Source: Athripsodes cinereus
Lineage: Eukaryota; Arthropoda; Insecta; Trichoptera; Leptoceridae
DNA length: 64,000 nucleotides
Direction of reading: 5' to 3'
Assembly: GCA_947579605.1 (NCBI GenBank)
Contig: OX388317.1
Coordinates: forward strand, 23,703,384 to 23,767,383
Both the position numbers and the translations under genes were made by a program. Below the pieces are notes generated by a model. It ran no database searches, was not told the origin of the DNA, and worked only from the letters and a program-made list of their open reading frames with translations. Shown in pieces: positions 11,490 to 22,515 of this stretch (position 1 is the stretch's first letter; the number at the start of each line of letters is the position of its first letter).

Positions 11490-12791
11490 ATTGCTCCGAA
11501 ATGACGTTAAAGTTTTCTTATAGAAAATCCATTTGAACGCATTAACAGGGCTGTTCTTACAACTTAATGACTTTTTTAATAGATTCGACTTTTTTCTGAC
11601 TTTTCATCTATTGTTAAGGTTATGTCCTTGAATACATCGATTTCCCCAATACTACACAAGATTGTAAAGATAATTTATCGATCAGTATATTGTTTGCTGT
11701 GCTATTAGTGAATTGAACATGGAATAAATAATTACATAAATAATCCAGTCACAAATCAAATAAATTTACTTGTATGAGAAATGTCAACAATATTTTCTAC
11801 AATAGTATACTAGAGGATTACTTCGTATTAATGTAGAATCTTATCTAGTATCTTGAGGGGCATTCATACTTGGTCACTAACTTTGAGTTGTCACTTTGGA
11901 TAACTAGTTTTAGTATAACACTTGTCAATGACGCATCTGAGCGTTGAAACCGGTAGTGTTTTTAAAAAAATTAAGTGGTGTAGTACATAATTAACTAATT
12001 CCTTATAATTATAAAGAATTTTATTAATTTATTTTTATTCTAAATAACCTTTAGTTTTCATTTAATTATTTTTTAACATACGAGTATTTCACGAAAATAC
12101 GTCAAACCACATAGGATATGATGAACAAGTGCGAATAGACAGAATACTTTTGATGAACAACTTAGATCTTTTCAATCAGGATGATCATCCAGAGTGAATG
12201 GCTCTTTAGAAATGCCAAATTAATTTTCGAAAATAAACTTTGGTCATTACGTAGTTGACAATTTGTTAAACTAGACACTTTTGTACGATATTTGGCACTC
12301 TTAGTGCTGGACAGCTTACTATCAAGATAGCCGATTTGATGGTTGTAAAATTCAAACTTTCTTGATTTTTCCTTTGAATAAAGCTGGGAAGACAGATGAT
12401 AGATTTGTTGAAGAAAACTTTCATGGTCCATTTGAAATTCGACTAGATGGTTTAGTAAAGTTTCAATTTGTTATTTTTTATTAATAACTTTTAATTAATT
12501 AACAAGCACAGTTCCTAAAGCATGTCGTATAACTTCATGGTTGTAATTTATACCTTGTTATAGCAGATCCAATTTGGATCTCTTCAAAAAATATATCCTG
12601 TTATTACATCATAGAAAACTAATTCCAATAGAAACTTGTTTGCCGAATTTTTAATATGAACTGATTTTGGGCTAACGAACTAAATTCTTACAAAATATAT
12701 TCTAAAATGGAGTTAAGCTAGAAACAATAACAAAATAATTCAGTTTTAAGGAAGATTCTGAATTTATACGTGAAACAAATTATTTTCATTG
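11490..12791. other. Non-coding stretch, nothing recognised
   Basis: AT-rich. The 89-codon minus frame at 12162-12431 has no recognisable motif. Confidence 0.35.
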
Positions 12792-12983
12792 GTTTTTTTT
12801 TTTTTTTTTTAAAAAAGATATATCTGGGTTTTTTTGTTATAAACCCAAATACAACCTTATACACCTTTCACAGTAAGCTACTAAAAGCTTGTGTCGTGAA
12901 AGGGGAGTTTGCCGGCACCTGGTATCGAACCACGGACCCCTTGTTCACGAGGCCGAGACTCTACCTCCAGCTACCGACGAACT
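12792..12983 (-). mobile_element. SINE-B, full copy, minus strand
   Basis: The plus strand shows T18, then the complement of the ATATATCTGGG end, the GTTTATAAC block, and the tRNA-like head ending in CTACCGACGAAC. The B box appears as the complement of GGTTCGATACC. The element is complete from head to poly-A. Open frames over this interval are only shadows of the SINE. Confidence 0.85.
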
Positions 12984-14591
12984 CAATCGAGTCGAGTTCA
13001 CTCGGTCGAGTTCACTCCAGTTGAAATACTTGTATATAAGTAGGTACATTAGAAATAGGGAAGTACCTACTCAAAAAAGGTTCCTCTAAATACACCATAA
13101 AATCTCCCTCGCCCATTCACTACTATCACATACCGTTTATCAGTTTACAAAACTTGTACCATAAAGCGACAACGGTGTTTCGCCATTTTCCTGAAACTTA
13201 TAAATAGTTTCTGTAGATGGAGTAATTTAAATCTGAATTGGGCACGTACTGGTAATGTCTCCACAAAACAAAGCCATGAATTTATATAACCAGTAATATC
13301 ATTGTATTATTAAACACAACATATGTAACCAGGAGAAGATCGGATTATTATTATTATTGTTCTTGTACACACTTACACCCATTCGCACAATAAATTTTTA
13401 TGGGCTAATTTCGAGATGGATACTTTGAGATGAATGTACATACGGAATTATTCTAAGCACAGATTGAGATAAGTAATCGGTGAGAATGAAGAACTGTGCG
13501 CGATCGTTCTTGTAGCTAGGTGTCATGAAGAAAAGGGTGAGTAAGTAGGTATTATCTTATAAAGAGTTTTTCAAATTATTTATAACAATTGATTTTCGCT
13601 ACTTATTATACTACTTCGAACAAATATTGCGATATCCATTGCGATTATGATATTCACACCTTCCTTTGTTATGTTTATTCCGTTTGAGAAATAGAGTTTA
13701 AAATTAGTTCATGAATATGGGACAATCTCCGATTGAATCCAGTGGATTATATAAATAATTTATCAAATTGAGTTTTGTTGTTAAAATAGGATTATAAATA
13801 CTCGTAGGTACATTTAAGCAAACTAGAACAAAAATTATATATGGACATACTATGAACATTTCCGCCCAGGGAATTATTTATTATGATATTGTCCAACTCG
13901 AGAAAACTCTTAACAATAATACGGAATATTAATTTCGTTGTGTGTTATTATTATCTTAGTTTTTATTTGAAAAGTTTTACCCTGTATTTTATACAATCAT
14001 TATTAATAATTCTGTTAAATCGCATCCCTTGTGGTAATTAGTTCTTGAACAAGGTTCCCGAAGCAGGGGGAATTCAAATAATATTTTTTTTGCGAAATAT
14101 TTTCATAGTTTTAATGATCGCTGTTGTATGTATTTCGTATCGCACATTTATGAAACTAGACCGAGAATTATTTATTTATTTATATATTTATTTATTTATT
14201 TATTTATCTAATATACGGCTAGTGCCTTTTACAGAATATAAAGAAAATAATAATACATTTCACTTTAACTTATGAACTATATAAAAAATAACTTAATAAC
14301 GATATACGGTATCTTGCAACAAAACAATACAGTCACATTGATTTTATATGAATAATGAAAAAAAATAAGAACAGTATAAAGAATAGTAATAAATGATAAA
14401 ATATAAATAGGCTATGTAGATAATACTAAAAAGAGAAAATGAACAAATTAAATTTATTATTCCTACCGATTTAATTAAACAACAATGTAATATTTTCCAG
14501 GCAGGTAAACAAATTAGAATCTCTTATTTTTCTTATAAACTCAAATTGTGAAATATTTTTATTGTAAATATCTTAATTATTACACAATAAG
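12984..14591. other. Non-coding stretch with (TTTA)n
   Basis: A (TTTA)n microsatellite lies at about 14168-14207. Otherwise there is AT-rich sequence without gene or recognised repeat. Confidence 0.4.
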
Positions 14592-14900
14592 AAGAACGGG
14601 CGTCCGAGAATCACGTGGCTTGATCACGTGGATCAAATTCTCAAGGACAGCCGTGTGTTGAGATAGAGGAACCGACGTGCGTGCATGAGAAATTGTATGA
14701 GTGCAGAGGAAGCGAAAGTAGTAGGTATGTAAAGAAAGATTAATTGGCGATGTAAATTATTAAATGTTTATTATTGTATTGTTCATTGTTAAAGCTGTTG
14801 TATTTGTTAAAATAAAATAAAAAGATCTATATGGCGTTCCTTTATCTCTGCCTAGCCCACTTGGGACACGGCATGAGGGTATAGTATAGGTGGTAGTATA
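14592..14900 (+). mobile_element. Family-D repeat (LINE ORF tail), interrupted
   Basis: Two blocks match family D. Block 14592-14735 reads GGGCGTCCGAGAATCACGTG ... GTGTGTTGAGATAGAGGAAC. Block 14823-14900 reads ATATGGCGTTCC ... CTAGCCCACTTGGGACACGG. Translation of the first block gives GRPRITWLDHVDQILKDS, the G-R-P-x-x-x-W tail typical of non-LTR ORFs. The 14736-14822 insert ends in an AATAAAATAAA tail, so a LINE end has probably inserted. Confidence 0.6.
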
Positions 14901-15949
14901 GTTTAAATTGCAAAGCAATCAGGTAAGAAAACGGTGGATGGAGCTGCAAATTCCCTTGTGCAGATAATTAAGGATTTAAATTACGTATGCAATATATAAT
15001 GATGCTTATTAAATATTAATATTTACTCTCATCTCATTAAAACATAAATTATAATACTGCGTAGATATATGTATTTCACTGTAAAAACCCTCATTAATAT
15101 TTTAATAACAATACTAATCTAATTATTCCTTCATTAAACACAGTGCTAAAATTATCAAAAACAGTAAAGGGGTGAGAGGATTAAGGCACGAGGTCTCAAA
15201 GTGTTATTTATGGAAAAATATAATATTATTTACAATTTAATACCGGTAACAGGAGAACAATGGGCCAAGACTATTAATCAAACATTTTTCCATCATGAAA
15301 TCTCTTTTATGTTAAGTAACCAGAGAACTCCATTTCCTTCAACAAATTTCATTCTATAAGATGCCTTTTGAGAATCCTTAATACTAGAAGATCACCTTCA
15401 CATACGCATGGAGGAAGAATGTGGCCTCGAAAATGATCTGGTATGCTTTTGAAAATCACGCTCTACAAACAATACTTATCAATCACCCCTCTCAATACTA
15501 TTTCATTGATGCCCAACATGCTAATCAACACATCTTTTAAATGTAAACATAATATTATTACCTATATTGTTTTTCAAAGTGTTTACAATATTTCCTCATT
15601 TTTCCTCTTCTTCATATTTCCCAATTTTCACGTTTGTTTTATCTTTGTAAATAAAATCAACACCGACACGTCTTTTGCGGCTTGTGTTAGTAATTATTAT
15701 CGTAAACAAATAATTTCCTTTGGTTTATGATATACAAAAGAATCTCTTTAATATTACAACTGACGACTGAATAAATTGGTGCGTGTTTCAAAGAGAAAAA
15801 TAATATAATTTGGTCGTGTAATTTTACACAGGGATTATTCAATTTTAGAGATATCACTTTGGTATGTTTATAAATAGATTTGTTGTGGTGTGGATATGAG
15901 GTCTTGGAATTTCAAAATTACACATGTCAGTGGACAAATTACAAGAAAT
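14901..15949. other. Non-coding stretch, nothing recognised
   Basis: AT-rich sequence without supported features. A 95-codon frame at 15443-15730 is Ile/Phe/Asn-rich and not gene-like. Confidence 0.35.
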
Positions 15950-16045
15950 AATATATACCATGTCGTTCTCTCTGTGCCATAAACAATACAACATTCAGGA
16001 TAGGTGGCAAACTACATCGCTGGTTGCGGATATTTCATGTTGTTT
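15950..16045 (-). repeat. Family-A fragment
   Basis: CTCTCTGTGCCATAAACAAT, then ACATTCAGGATAGGTGGCAAA and CATCGCTGG match the middle of family A in inverse orientation. Confidence 0.6.
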
Positions 16046-17943
16046 ACTACCGACCTTCTCATTAAACCTGCCATTTGGAAACTTTCATAAAAGGAAACAG
16101 TCTAAAATAAAAACAAATAATTTAATGATACGTGACCATCTCAAGGGCGCCGTGGCTTTTCTTGAAAAGCAGTGTTTTCAGCTTATTCCTGAACGTTATC
16201 TATGAAATATAATATGATTTTTTTTTTTATTAAAGACCCGAAGTGTAAAAAAGCAGCGATAATGAGCTGTAGGTTATGTGGAAGAAAAACCATGTATGGG
16301 ACGATACTGTATATTCCAGCAAAAAAACTTATTTGAATTGTAATTATCAAAGATAAAGTTTCTACGATCACGCGTCATTACCAAGGGACAAAACTTTGAT
16401 AGAATGTTTCAAACACAGGCACAAAGCACTCAAGTATTTTATGTTGGTAGGCATTTAGTTAACAACGTTGCCGGACAAGAAAGAGGACTGTTGGGATTAA
16501 GAGTGATTAAAAGGATAAAGTTGTGAGAAAAGGTTATAAGAGTTAAAACAAGACTCCAAATGTTTGCCAAAGGGGTTTGAGAAATGTCCGCAAAAAACTC
16601 TTTTAAAATAGTATAATAATGCCCAAAATAAAAATTCATGAAGATTTTATCTTTTAATGCTCTTTAAAAGACGGCGGTAAACACGTATTCCTTAATTTGC
16701 TTTTATCGTGGATGGACCCAAGTGAAAGCATACAAACGACGCACACACTCTAGAACACTTTCAATAGACTAAGGGTCGGAATCACAAGGTTTAAAAAGTG
16801 AACCTATCAAAGTGGGGATCTCTGCCTGCAGAAAACATTCGGTGTGAATGGGGTGCAATTCAGGACTACACTTAATATTTTTCCCCTTGCTGGAGGGGGG
16901 GGGGGGGAGACTGGTCCTAGGACCTGATTCATGAAAACGACAGGGCAATGTTTTGTGCCATTTATTATAGTGAAAAAATTTAGACACGAAAATGTTCGAA
17001 TGAATTTTACATTGATGATCGAATAATCACGTATAGGTTATGCTGATAGCCGTTTCTATAAAGCTGGAAGATGAATTTGCTGGCTACATCTAATCCTTCT
17101 AAAATAAATGATATTCATTTTCGTTTAAATTTTCAGCCGTAGACAAGGAGTATTAAAAATTTTGCAATTATTTATATCTCAATATTCGGATATGAAGAAC
17201 ATACCTCCACATTGATCTTCATAAATAACATATTGACAAGTAAAACAGTGTTTCAACATGATTACAAAAGAAACGGAGATCTTTCTTTCTGGTAGATATC
17301 CGTCATCAGTGAACTTTTGTTGAAAATAAACTTTGTAAAAGGTGTAACATAAAGCATCAATTCAGGATTCAAAATTCCTTTTATTGAACATATATTATTG
17401 CTTATTAATTATAAATGTTTATACACCTGAAATATGTAGAACCTAAAAGGGGAAGGAGTTATTTATTTGAAATATTAAATACAATACGATGAAAAATAAA
17501 CATGATACATTGAAGACTAAATGTATTATTAAATACGAAGCAAGTTACCAAAGACGACCTTGATTTTCAAATGTATAAAGATTAACATGTCATCATCATT
17601 TGGAAAGAAATTTTTGTTATGATATGCCTTAATTTTGATATTCTTAAAAAACATCAGCTCTAAATGATGTTTTATCTAATTCAAATGGCGCCAACAATGC
17701 CTGGTACCAAAGTTACGACAAAATATGGCGCAGTCTTAATCTTCGATTATAGAAATGCCGAATTAGTAAGTGCTCTATGTGAACTTTCATTACGAATGCG
17801 TAGTACAGAGTCTCAATACTAATGAATCGGGATGAGGCTGATTAAGAGCACTCTTTAACATGCTTCTCGAAAAAACAAGTACCTACTGCTTTACTTCCAA
17901 ACATCATTGTTAATTAATTCTTCTTCTTCTTCTTTCATTGCCA
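16046..17943. other. Non-coding stretch with G13 run
   Basis: An uninterrupted run of 13 G lies at 16895-16907. No gene or repeat is otherwise recognised. Confidence 0.4.
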
Positions 17944-18372
17944 TGTCAGGTCCCCCCGACGTTGGCGATCACTCCGGCGAAAACCTCCCTGTACTGTGCT
18001 GCTCTGTACAGGCCATCCACTGTCCGGATTCCGGTCCACTCTCTAATGTTGCGCAGCCAGGACATCTGCTTTCTGCCAACTCCCCGTCTTCCCTCTATCT
18101 TGCCCTCCAATATAAGGCGGAGGAGACGATACTTCTCTCCACGCAGCACGTGACCCAAATTTGAGACCTTCCTCACTCTGATAATCGACAACAGCTCTCT
18201 CCTTGTCTCCGGCTCTCCTAAATACTTCGTTACTGACTTTTTCGGTCCAAGGTATACGAAGCAGTCTTCGTTGTATCCACATTTCGAATGCTTCTAACCG
18301 ATTCATCACGTTTACTTTCAGAGTCCATGTTTCACTTCCGTATAATAGAGCTGACCATATGTAAGCTTTAGC
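17944..18372 (-). pseudogene. LINE reverse-transcriptase C-terminal fragment
   Basis: Read on the minus strand from about 18370, one frame gives KAYIWSALLYGSETWTLK, then NRLEAFEMWIQRRLLRIPW and TEKVSNEVFRRAGDKE. The Y-G-S-E-T-W and E-M-W-x-x-R-R-(L/M)-L-R-I-x-W motifs are hallmarks of the region downstream of the reverse transcriptase core in insect non-LTR ORFs. The reading then shifts frame near 18190 and continues as IIRVRKVSNLGHVLRGEKYR, then EGRRGVGRKQMSWLRNIREW to about 17946. The fragment is therefore a frameshifted, 5'- and 3'-truncated copy and not functional. The upstream catalytic YxDD domain is absent. Plus-strand open frames here are antisense shadows. Confidence 0.8.
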
Positions 18373-18753
18373 AGTTTACAAATAGCCTGTTGCCGATAAC
18401 AATAAGCCGATAACGATTGCCAATTTTTTTATAGAACATTCTTTCTTTCTTTCATCATTTCTTTAATACCGCTACGCAGTAGCGTTGATATTTCAGCGTT
18501 TCAGCTAATTGCTTTTTCTATAAATCGTCGATTAAACGAAGCCATTTCAAGAGATCTCCCTTGAAAACAATTATTAATGGTTGCTATAAAAGAGTCAGCA
18601 CTAAGTACTATATCTTGTTTAATAATTGCCGGGCGTAAAAAATAAAATAATAGACAAAATGCTAAAAATTTTATAGCTCGTTAAATGCGCTTGGGATTCA
18701 GTTAATTATGTTGTTATTGCTCTTCTAATCCATTCACTGTTTCAGTCAGTGCG
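18373..18753. other. Non-coding stretch, nothing recognised
   Basis: No supported feature. Confidence 0.35.
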
Positions 18754-18757
18754 TTAA

Positions 18758-19104
18758 TGATAGAACGTCCAGCGTCCTGCTAGAAGGACTACATGTCCTA
18801 CCGGTAGGATGCAATGTCTTTGGTTATTGGAGGCTTTCTAAGCCTGCTAGCAGGATACAATAAAAGCAGATATATAGTGCATCTCTTTCTCTTTTAGCGA
18901 GTTTTTGAATCATCTTTCTACAATCAGTTGATTCGAAATGGCTGCGAGTATAAGACGTGCTGTCCGCGTTCGCGCTATAGCAACATATTTCGACGAACAA
19001 AATGGCGGAAACGCGTGGAGTCGTACTGCCAGAAGTATGGAAATCCAAGCTCATGTCCTGCCGGAAGGTCCTTCTGGAAGGACATGAGCTTGGACATTCT
19101 ATCA
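18758..19104. mobile_element. TTAA-flanked MITE (piggyBac-type target)
   Basis: The element is bounded by TTAA on both sides (18754-18757 and 19105-19108) with 13-bp inverted ends TGATAGAAYGTCCA. Subterminal segments contain further palindromes: GTCCTACCGGTAGGA on the left and CATGTCCTGCCGG...AGGACATGAG on the right. At 347 bp it is too short to code for a transposase. TTAA duplication suggests mobilisation by a piggyBac-type transposase. Its ends differ from those of the piggyBac element at 46968. Confidence 0.65.
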
Positions 19105-19289
19105 TTAATATGTGTGGTTGCTTGTTATATTTATTTATTCACAATCGTAAGCCAACAGGCACAACATAAATATTAATACAAAGTAACAATGGCAATAATA
19201 GATTAATGATGCGCCCCATTACATTGTTAACATAATTATTATCTTTCACTTACATAACTAGACAAGGAATAGGGAAACGAATCCCTTCT
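19105..19289. other. Spacer, nothing recognised
   Basis: Short AT-rich spacer between two repeats. Confidence 0.3.
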
Positions 19290-19745
19290 ATGAAAACCTA
19301 CATCCTTATTTCTCCATCTTGCAGGCAGGTATCAATAAAAAATAAATCATTTAAGATGGGAGGAAAATCTCATCGCTGGTTTATTGTTCAATTTCAATTT
19401 ATTCAATTATAAACAAATACCTCAAAACAGCAACTAAGGTTGCTGGTGTCAGAGGCGTGCAGTATTACAAATCTGGTAAAACAATTCATAAATTTAAATT
19501 ATTTGATATTATAGTAAAATATAAGACACCAGAGCAAAAAAATCACAGAACAGCAACACCATTGAAAACAAAAAACACAAAAACACTATTACAAACATTG
19601 AGAAGTCATTACTAACTCTTGAATCCTCTTTCCAAACTCCTTAGGATGTTAAATGTCTTACTCGTGATATTTTACGAATACCTACCTGTCTTTTATAGGA
19701 CATTCGATAACATATAGAAAAATTGGTAGACCTTTTATTTGCCGA
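19290..19745 (-). repeat. Degenerate, interrupted family-A repeat
   Basis: Two blocks resemble family A: 19290-19390 (AAGATGGGAGGAAAATCTCAT, CATCGCTGG) and 19640-19745 (GGATGTTAAATGTCTTAC, CTTTTATAGGACATTCGATA). About 250 bp of unrelated sequence separate them. Confidence 0.5.
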
Positions 19746-19751
19746 GTTGTA

Positions 19752-19773
19752 GGGAGGGGAGGGGAGGGGGGGT
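19752..19773 (+). other. G-quadruplex-capable tract
   Basis: Four G runs of three or more, separated by single A bases, form a canonical G4 pattern. It lies exactly between the family-A remnant and a family-D copy. Confidence 0.6.
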
Positions 19774-19774
19774 G

Positions 19775-19975
19775 AGAAAATGCGGGCGTCCCAGAACTAC
19801 GTGGATCAAGTTCTCAAGAACGCCCATGTGTTGAGCAAGGGAAATCGACGTGCGTGTATGAGAAATTGCATGAATGCAGAAGTTAAACGAAAAAAAAGTA
19901 AGGATAGATGCATTTATGTCGTTCGGTTCACTCTGCCTACCCCACTTGGGATACGGCGGGAGGGTAAAGTATAGT
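19775..19975 (+). mobile_element. Family-D repeat (LINE ORF tail)
   Basis: Reads GGGCGTCCCAGAACTACGTG and on through GTGTTGAGCAAGGGAAATCG to TGCCTACCCCACTTGGGATA. It translates to DQVLKNAHVLSKGNRRAC and MRNCMNAE, as in other family-D copies. Stop codons and small indels show it is dead. Confidence 0.65.
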
Positions 19976-20198
19976 ATTGTAGCATGGTATTTTTCTATGT
20001 GTGTGTGTGTCTTTTTTTCAAATCTCATCTTCCTTTGCTTATTTTGAATGTTTTCTACAATGCACATCCGTTACTTGATTATTAAAATCGCGATCGATTT
20101 CGGTAAACCTTATTATGCAATTTACTACGTACAGTTAGTCTATTTCAGGCATCACGCCTTAGAGTTGGGGCACCGCGTTTCCACATATTATTAAAAAT

Positions 20199-20293
20199 TT
20201 ACCAACTGTTTAATTCAAAAAGAGGCCGGTGGGGCATATGACTTTTGAAAAGACTACGGTGGGGCATGGCATGAAGGAGGTTGGGAAACACTG
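20199..20293 (-). mobile_element. Solo hAT-like terminus
   Basis: On the minus strand from 20293 the sequence begins CAGTGTTTCCCAACCTCC, resembling hAT terminal inverted repeats. Two nearby subterminal GGTGGGGCAT repeats follow. No matching second end or 8-bp duplication was found, so this is a one-ended remnant. It abuts a family-A fragment (20294-20345). Confidence 0.4.
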
Positions 20294-20345
20294 GTCTATT
20301 TGCTACCTCACTGGTGGGATATGCCATGATAGTAAAGTAGTAATA
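20294..20345 (+). repeat. Family-A 3' fragment
   Basis: GCTACCTCACTGGTGGGATATG followed by CCATGATAGTAAAGTAGTAATAG corresponds to the 3' end and simple tail of family A. Confidence 0.6.
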
Positions 20346-20814
20346 GTTCACAGAGAAAGATTCACGGCTAGTAACAGTAATACTAAAATTATCTTTGCTG
20401 ATACTAAATAATAAATTTGTTGTTTGTGTTGTACACTTGTACAGCTTTATTGAATAATGGAAGATCATTACACAATATAGTAAAATACAATAGAAACTGA
20501 TAATGACAATGTTTCGATGAATGGGGAATATATTCTATGAACGTATTATTTATTATTCGAGTACAAAGTATTGTGTTGATCATAATAAATAACAAAATGT
20601 AGGGCGTCCTTGACATTATAAAAAATCATTGTCCTTATCAACTCTTCATAGAATTTATTTTGTTCGAGTCGAAAGACTCGATCTAGAATGGTCATGGGTC
20701 CTGGAAGTTATAGCAATCGACAGTAGGGATCTATGGAGAGGCACGAAAGATCTAGTCATGTAATCAATGGATCGCAATACTCGTGTGATTGAAAAACTAA
20801 CTTTTACTACACTA
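20346..20814. other. Non-coding stretch, nothing recognised
   Basis: No supported gene or repeat. Confidence 0.35.
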
Positions 20815-20965
20815 CTACTATACCGTCTCGACATATCCCACAAGTGGGTTAACCAGCGCACTAATTGCAAGTAATATATGTATATGCAAATTGTCTTTTC
20901 TATGGCAATATAAAAAGACATTCGGGATGGGTGACACGCCTCATCGCTGAATTGTAGATCATCTT
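20815..20965 (-). repeat. Family-A repeat, 3' half
   Basis: CGACATATCCCACAAGTGGG, ACATTCGGGATGGGTGACA and CCTCATCGCTGAATT match family A in inverse orientation. The 5' half is missing. Confidence 0.7.
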
Positions 20966-21872
20966 ACGTTCAAAGGCAGAGAGAAGCTTCCTTTATTCAG
21001 AGCGATTTTTCACCAACTGTGTTATCTTTTCACGCGAAATCTCTAATATTCAGATGTCATTGTCACAAAAACGGAGTTTTGTGCAAAAGGGTGCAGTATC
21101 TGTAGGAGTACGTACGCCAGTAGTATTGAGAATAGCTACTTTTACCATAAAATATAAAGACAAGTAGAATAAAGAAATCATTTCTCGATTAAATGACGAT
21201 ATTATATTGACAACTAGGTCAGCATTCTTTTTTACCAAGTAAGCAAACTCACTCGCATACATATATCACACTTGGTCATGAAATATTTTTAATGGTAAAT
21301 TCATGATCATGCTGAACTAAGAATAATTATTATTATGAAGAAAGGATGTTTACGCTGTGGACTGTGATAATGTCACAAAGCAGAACTATAAATAAGTGAT
21401 AAAAGTCTGTCGCCTCGCAGTAAAACAGTGGAAGAGTAATTTCTCGAGTTGATGCATTTCTCTGTAAGTGTCTATAAATATATATTTTATTGATATTGAT
21501 GCGCATTATGTACTTACATTATTATGTTCATTTTATATCAGAAATGATTTGAAGATGACTGAGGGTTATCATCAAGACAACAGAGGATTGATTGACTTGT
21601 TACTTTGTTTCTCAATGCACCTAATATATATTTATTTATTAATACATAAAATTTTACTAGTATTTAGAGAACATAGAACATCAACAGTGACACAAAACAA
21701 AAATAATAAATATTTATTTTATTTTATTTGATAACATAGAACATCATTAGACTTAGCATGAACCCGTACTAAGGAAGACTGCATTCAGTTAAATAAATAA
21801 ATACTAAGGCAGACTGCATCAGTTATTTACCCCTGCTTTGTCTCAGAGGTTAATAACTTCGTAAACAATAAT
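20966..21872. other. Non-coding stretch, nothing recognised
   Basis: AT-rich, no supported feature. Confidence 0.35.
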
Positions 21873-21888
21873 ATTCATTAATTCCATA

Positions 21889-22131
21889 TAGTACCCGGAA
21901 AAGAACTCGCACTCTCTTCCGTAAGTTTTCGAGTGTCATGTAAAAATCAGGTGTTAGAAAAAATAAAAACATTTTGCATCTTGCATTTAGAAATGGGGTT
22001 TGCCACCCACCCTGAATGTCTTAATTTTTTGTTGACAGGGAGAAGACAGCTTGTATTTTTATTACATACAGCTGTTCTGCTGGCTACCTCATTTGCGGTA
22101 TATGCCGTGATGGTATAGTAGTAGTAATAAG
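21889..22131 (+). mobile_element. Family-A SINE-like copy with target duplication
   Basis: This copy defines the family. It starts at TAGTACCCGGAAAAG, passes GTTTTCGAGTGTCATG and TTTGCCACCCACCCTGAATG, then reaches GCTGGCTACCTCATTTGC and TATGCCGTGATGGTAT, and ends in (AGT)n. It is flanked by a 16-bp duplication ATTCATTAATYCCATA-like (21873-21888 and 22132-22147, one mismatch). Duplication length and simple-repeat tail indicate target-primed reverse transcription. It has no coding capacity. A B-box-like GTTTTCGAGTG is weak, so whether it is a SINE or the end of a LINE is open. Confidence 0.8.
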
Positions 22132-22147
22132 ATTCATTAATTTCATA

Positions 22148-22374
22148 CAATAATCCATCCCTCTATTCACAGCATTTTATTTTTGATTGATCATATATAT
22201 ATTTGTGTTTATTATTTATTCTACACACATAATTCTCTGGTTACTGTTTGATCTTTAGACACTAAGTAATTTTATACCTATGGTTATGTCACTGTTATCT
22301 TTATATTTTAAAAAATTTATGTTAACATGTAAAAGGCTTCTTGCCGTGTATGTTTCAAATAAATAAATCTTCCA
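22148..22374. mobile_element. Possible LINE 3' tail
   Basis: TGTAAAAGGCTTCTTGCCGTG ... TTTCAAATAAATAAATC near 22325-22368 resembles a LINE 3' end with AATAAA-type tail. Evidence is weak. Confidence 0.3.
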
Positions 22375-22515
22375 TAATTATGGTAGCAGTGGATTAACTG
22401 CTTGTAATAAACATGCAAGAACGTCCTTATCGACGAGATGAAGACTTTTACAGAATACACGTAAATTTACAGAAAGAGTGAGAGTCTTACCCTTTGCCGG
22501 GGGCTCAACGAAATA
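22375..22515 (-). repeat. Family-A repeat, deleted copy
   Basis: GGTAGCAGTGGATTAACTGC, then AATAAACATGCAAG and GTGAGAGTCTTACCCTTTGC, CGGGGGCTCAACG match both ends of family A with the middle deleted. Confidence 0.55.

Noticed and set aside
12770..13089. Two small plus-strand genes
   Set aside because: They are translations of the antisense strand of a SINE-B copy.
17907..18164. Plus-strand 85-codon gene
   Set aside because: It is the antisense shadow of the LINE reverse-transcriptase fragment on the minus strand.
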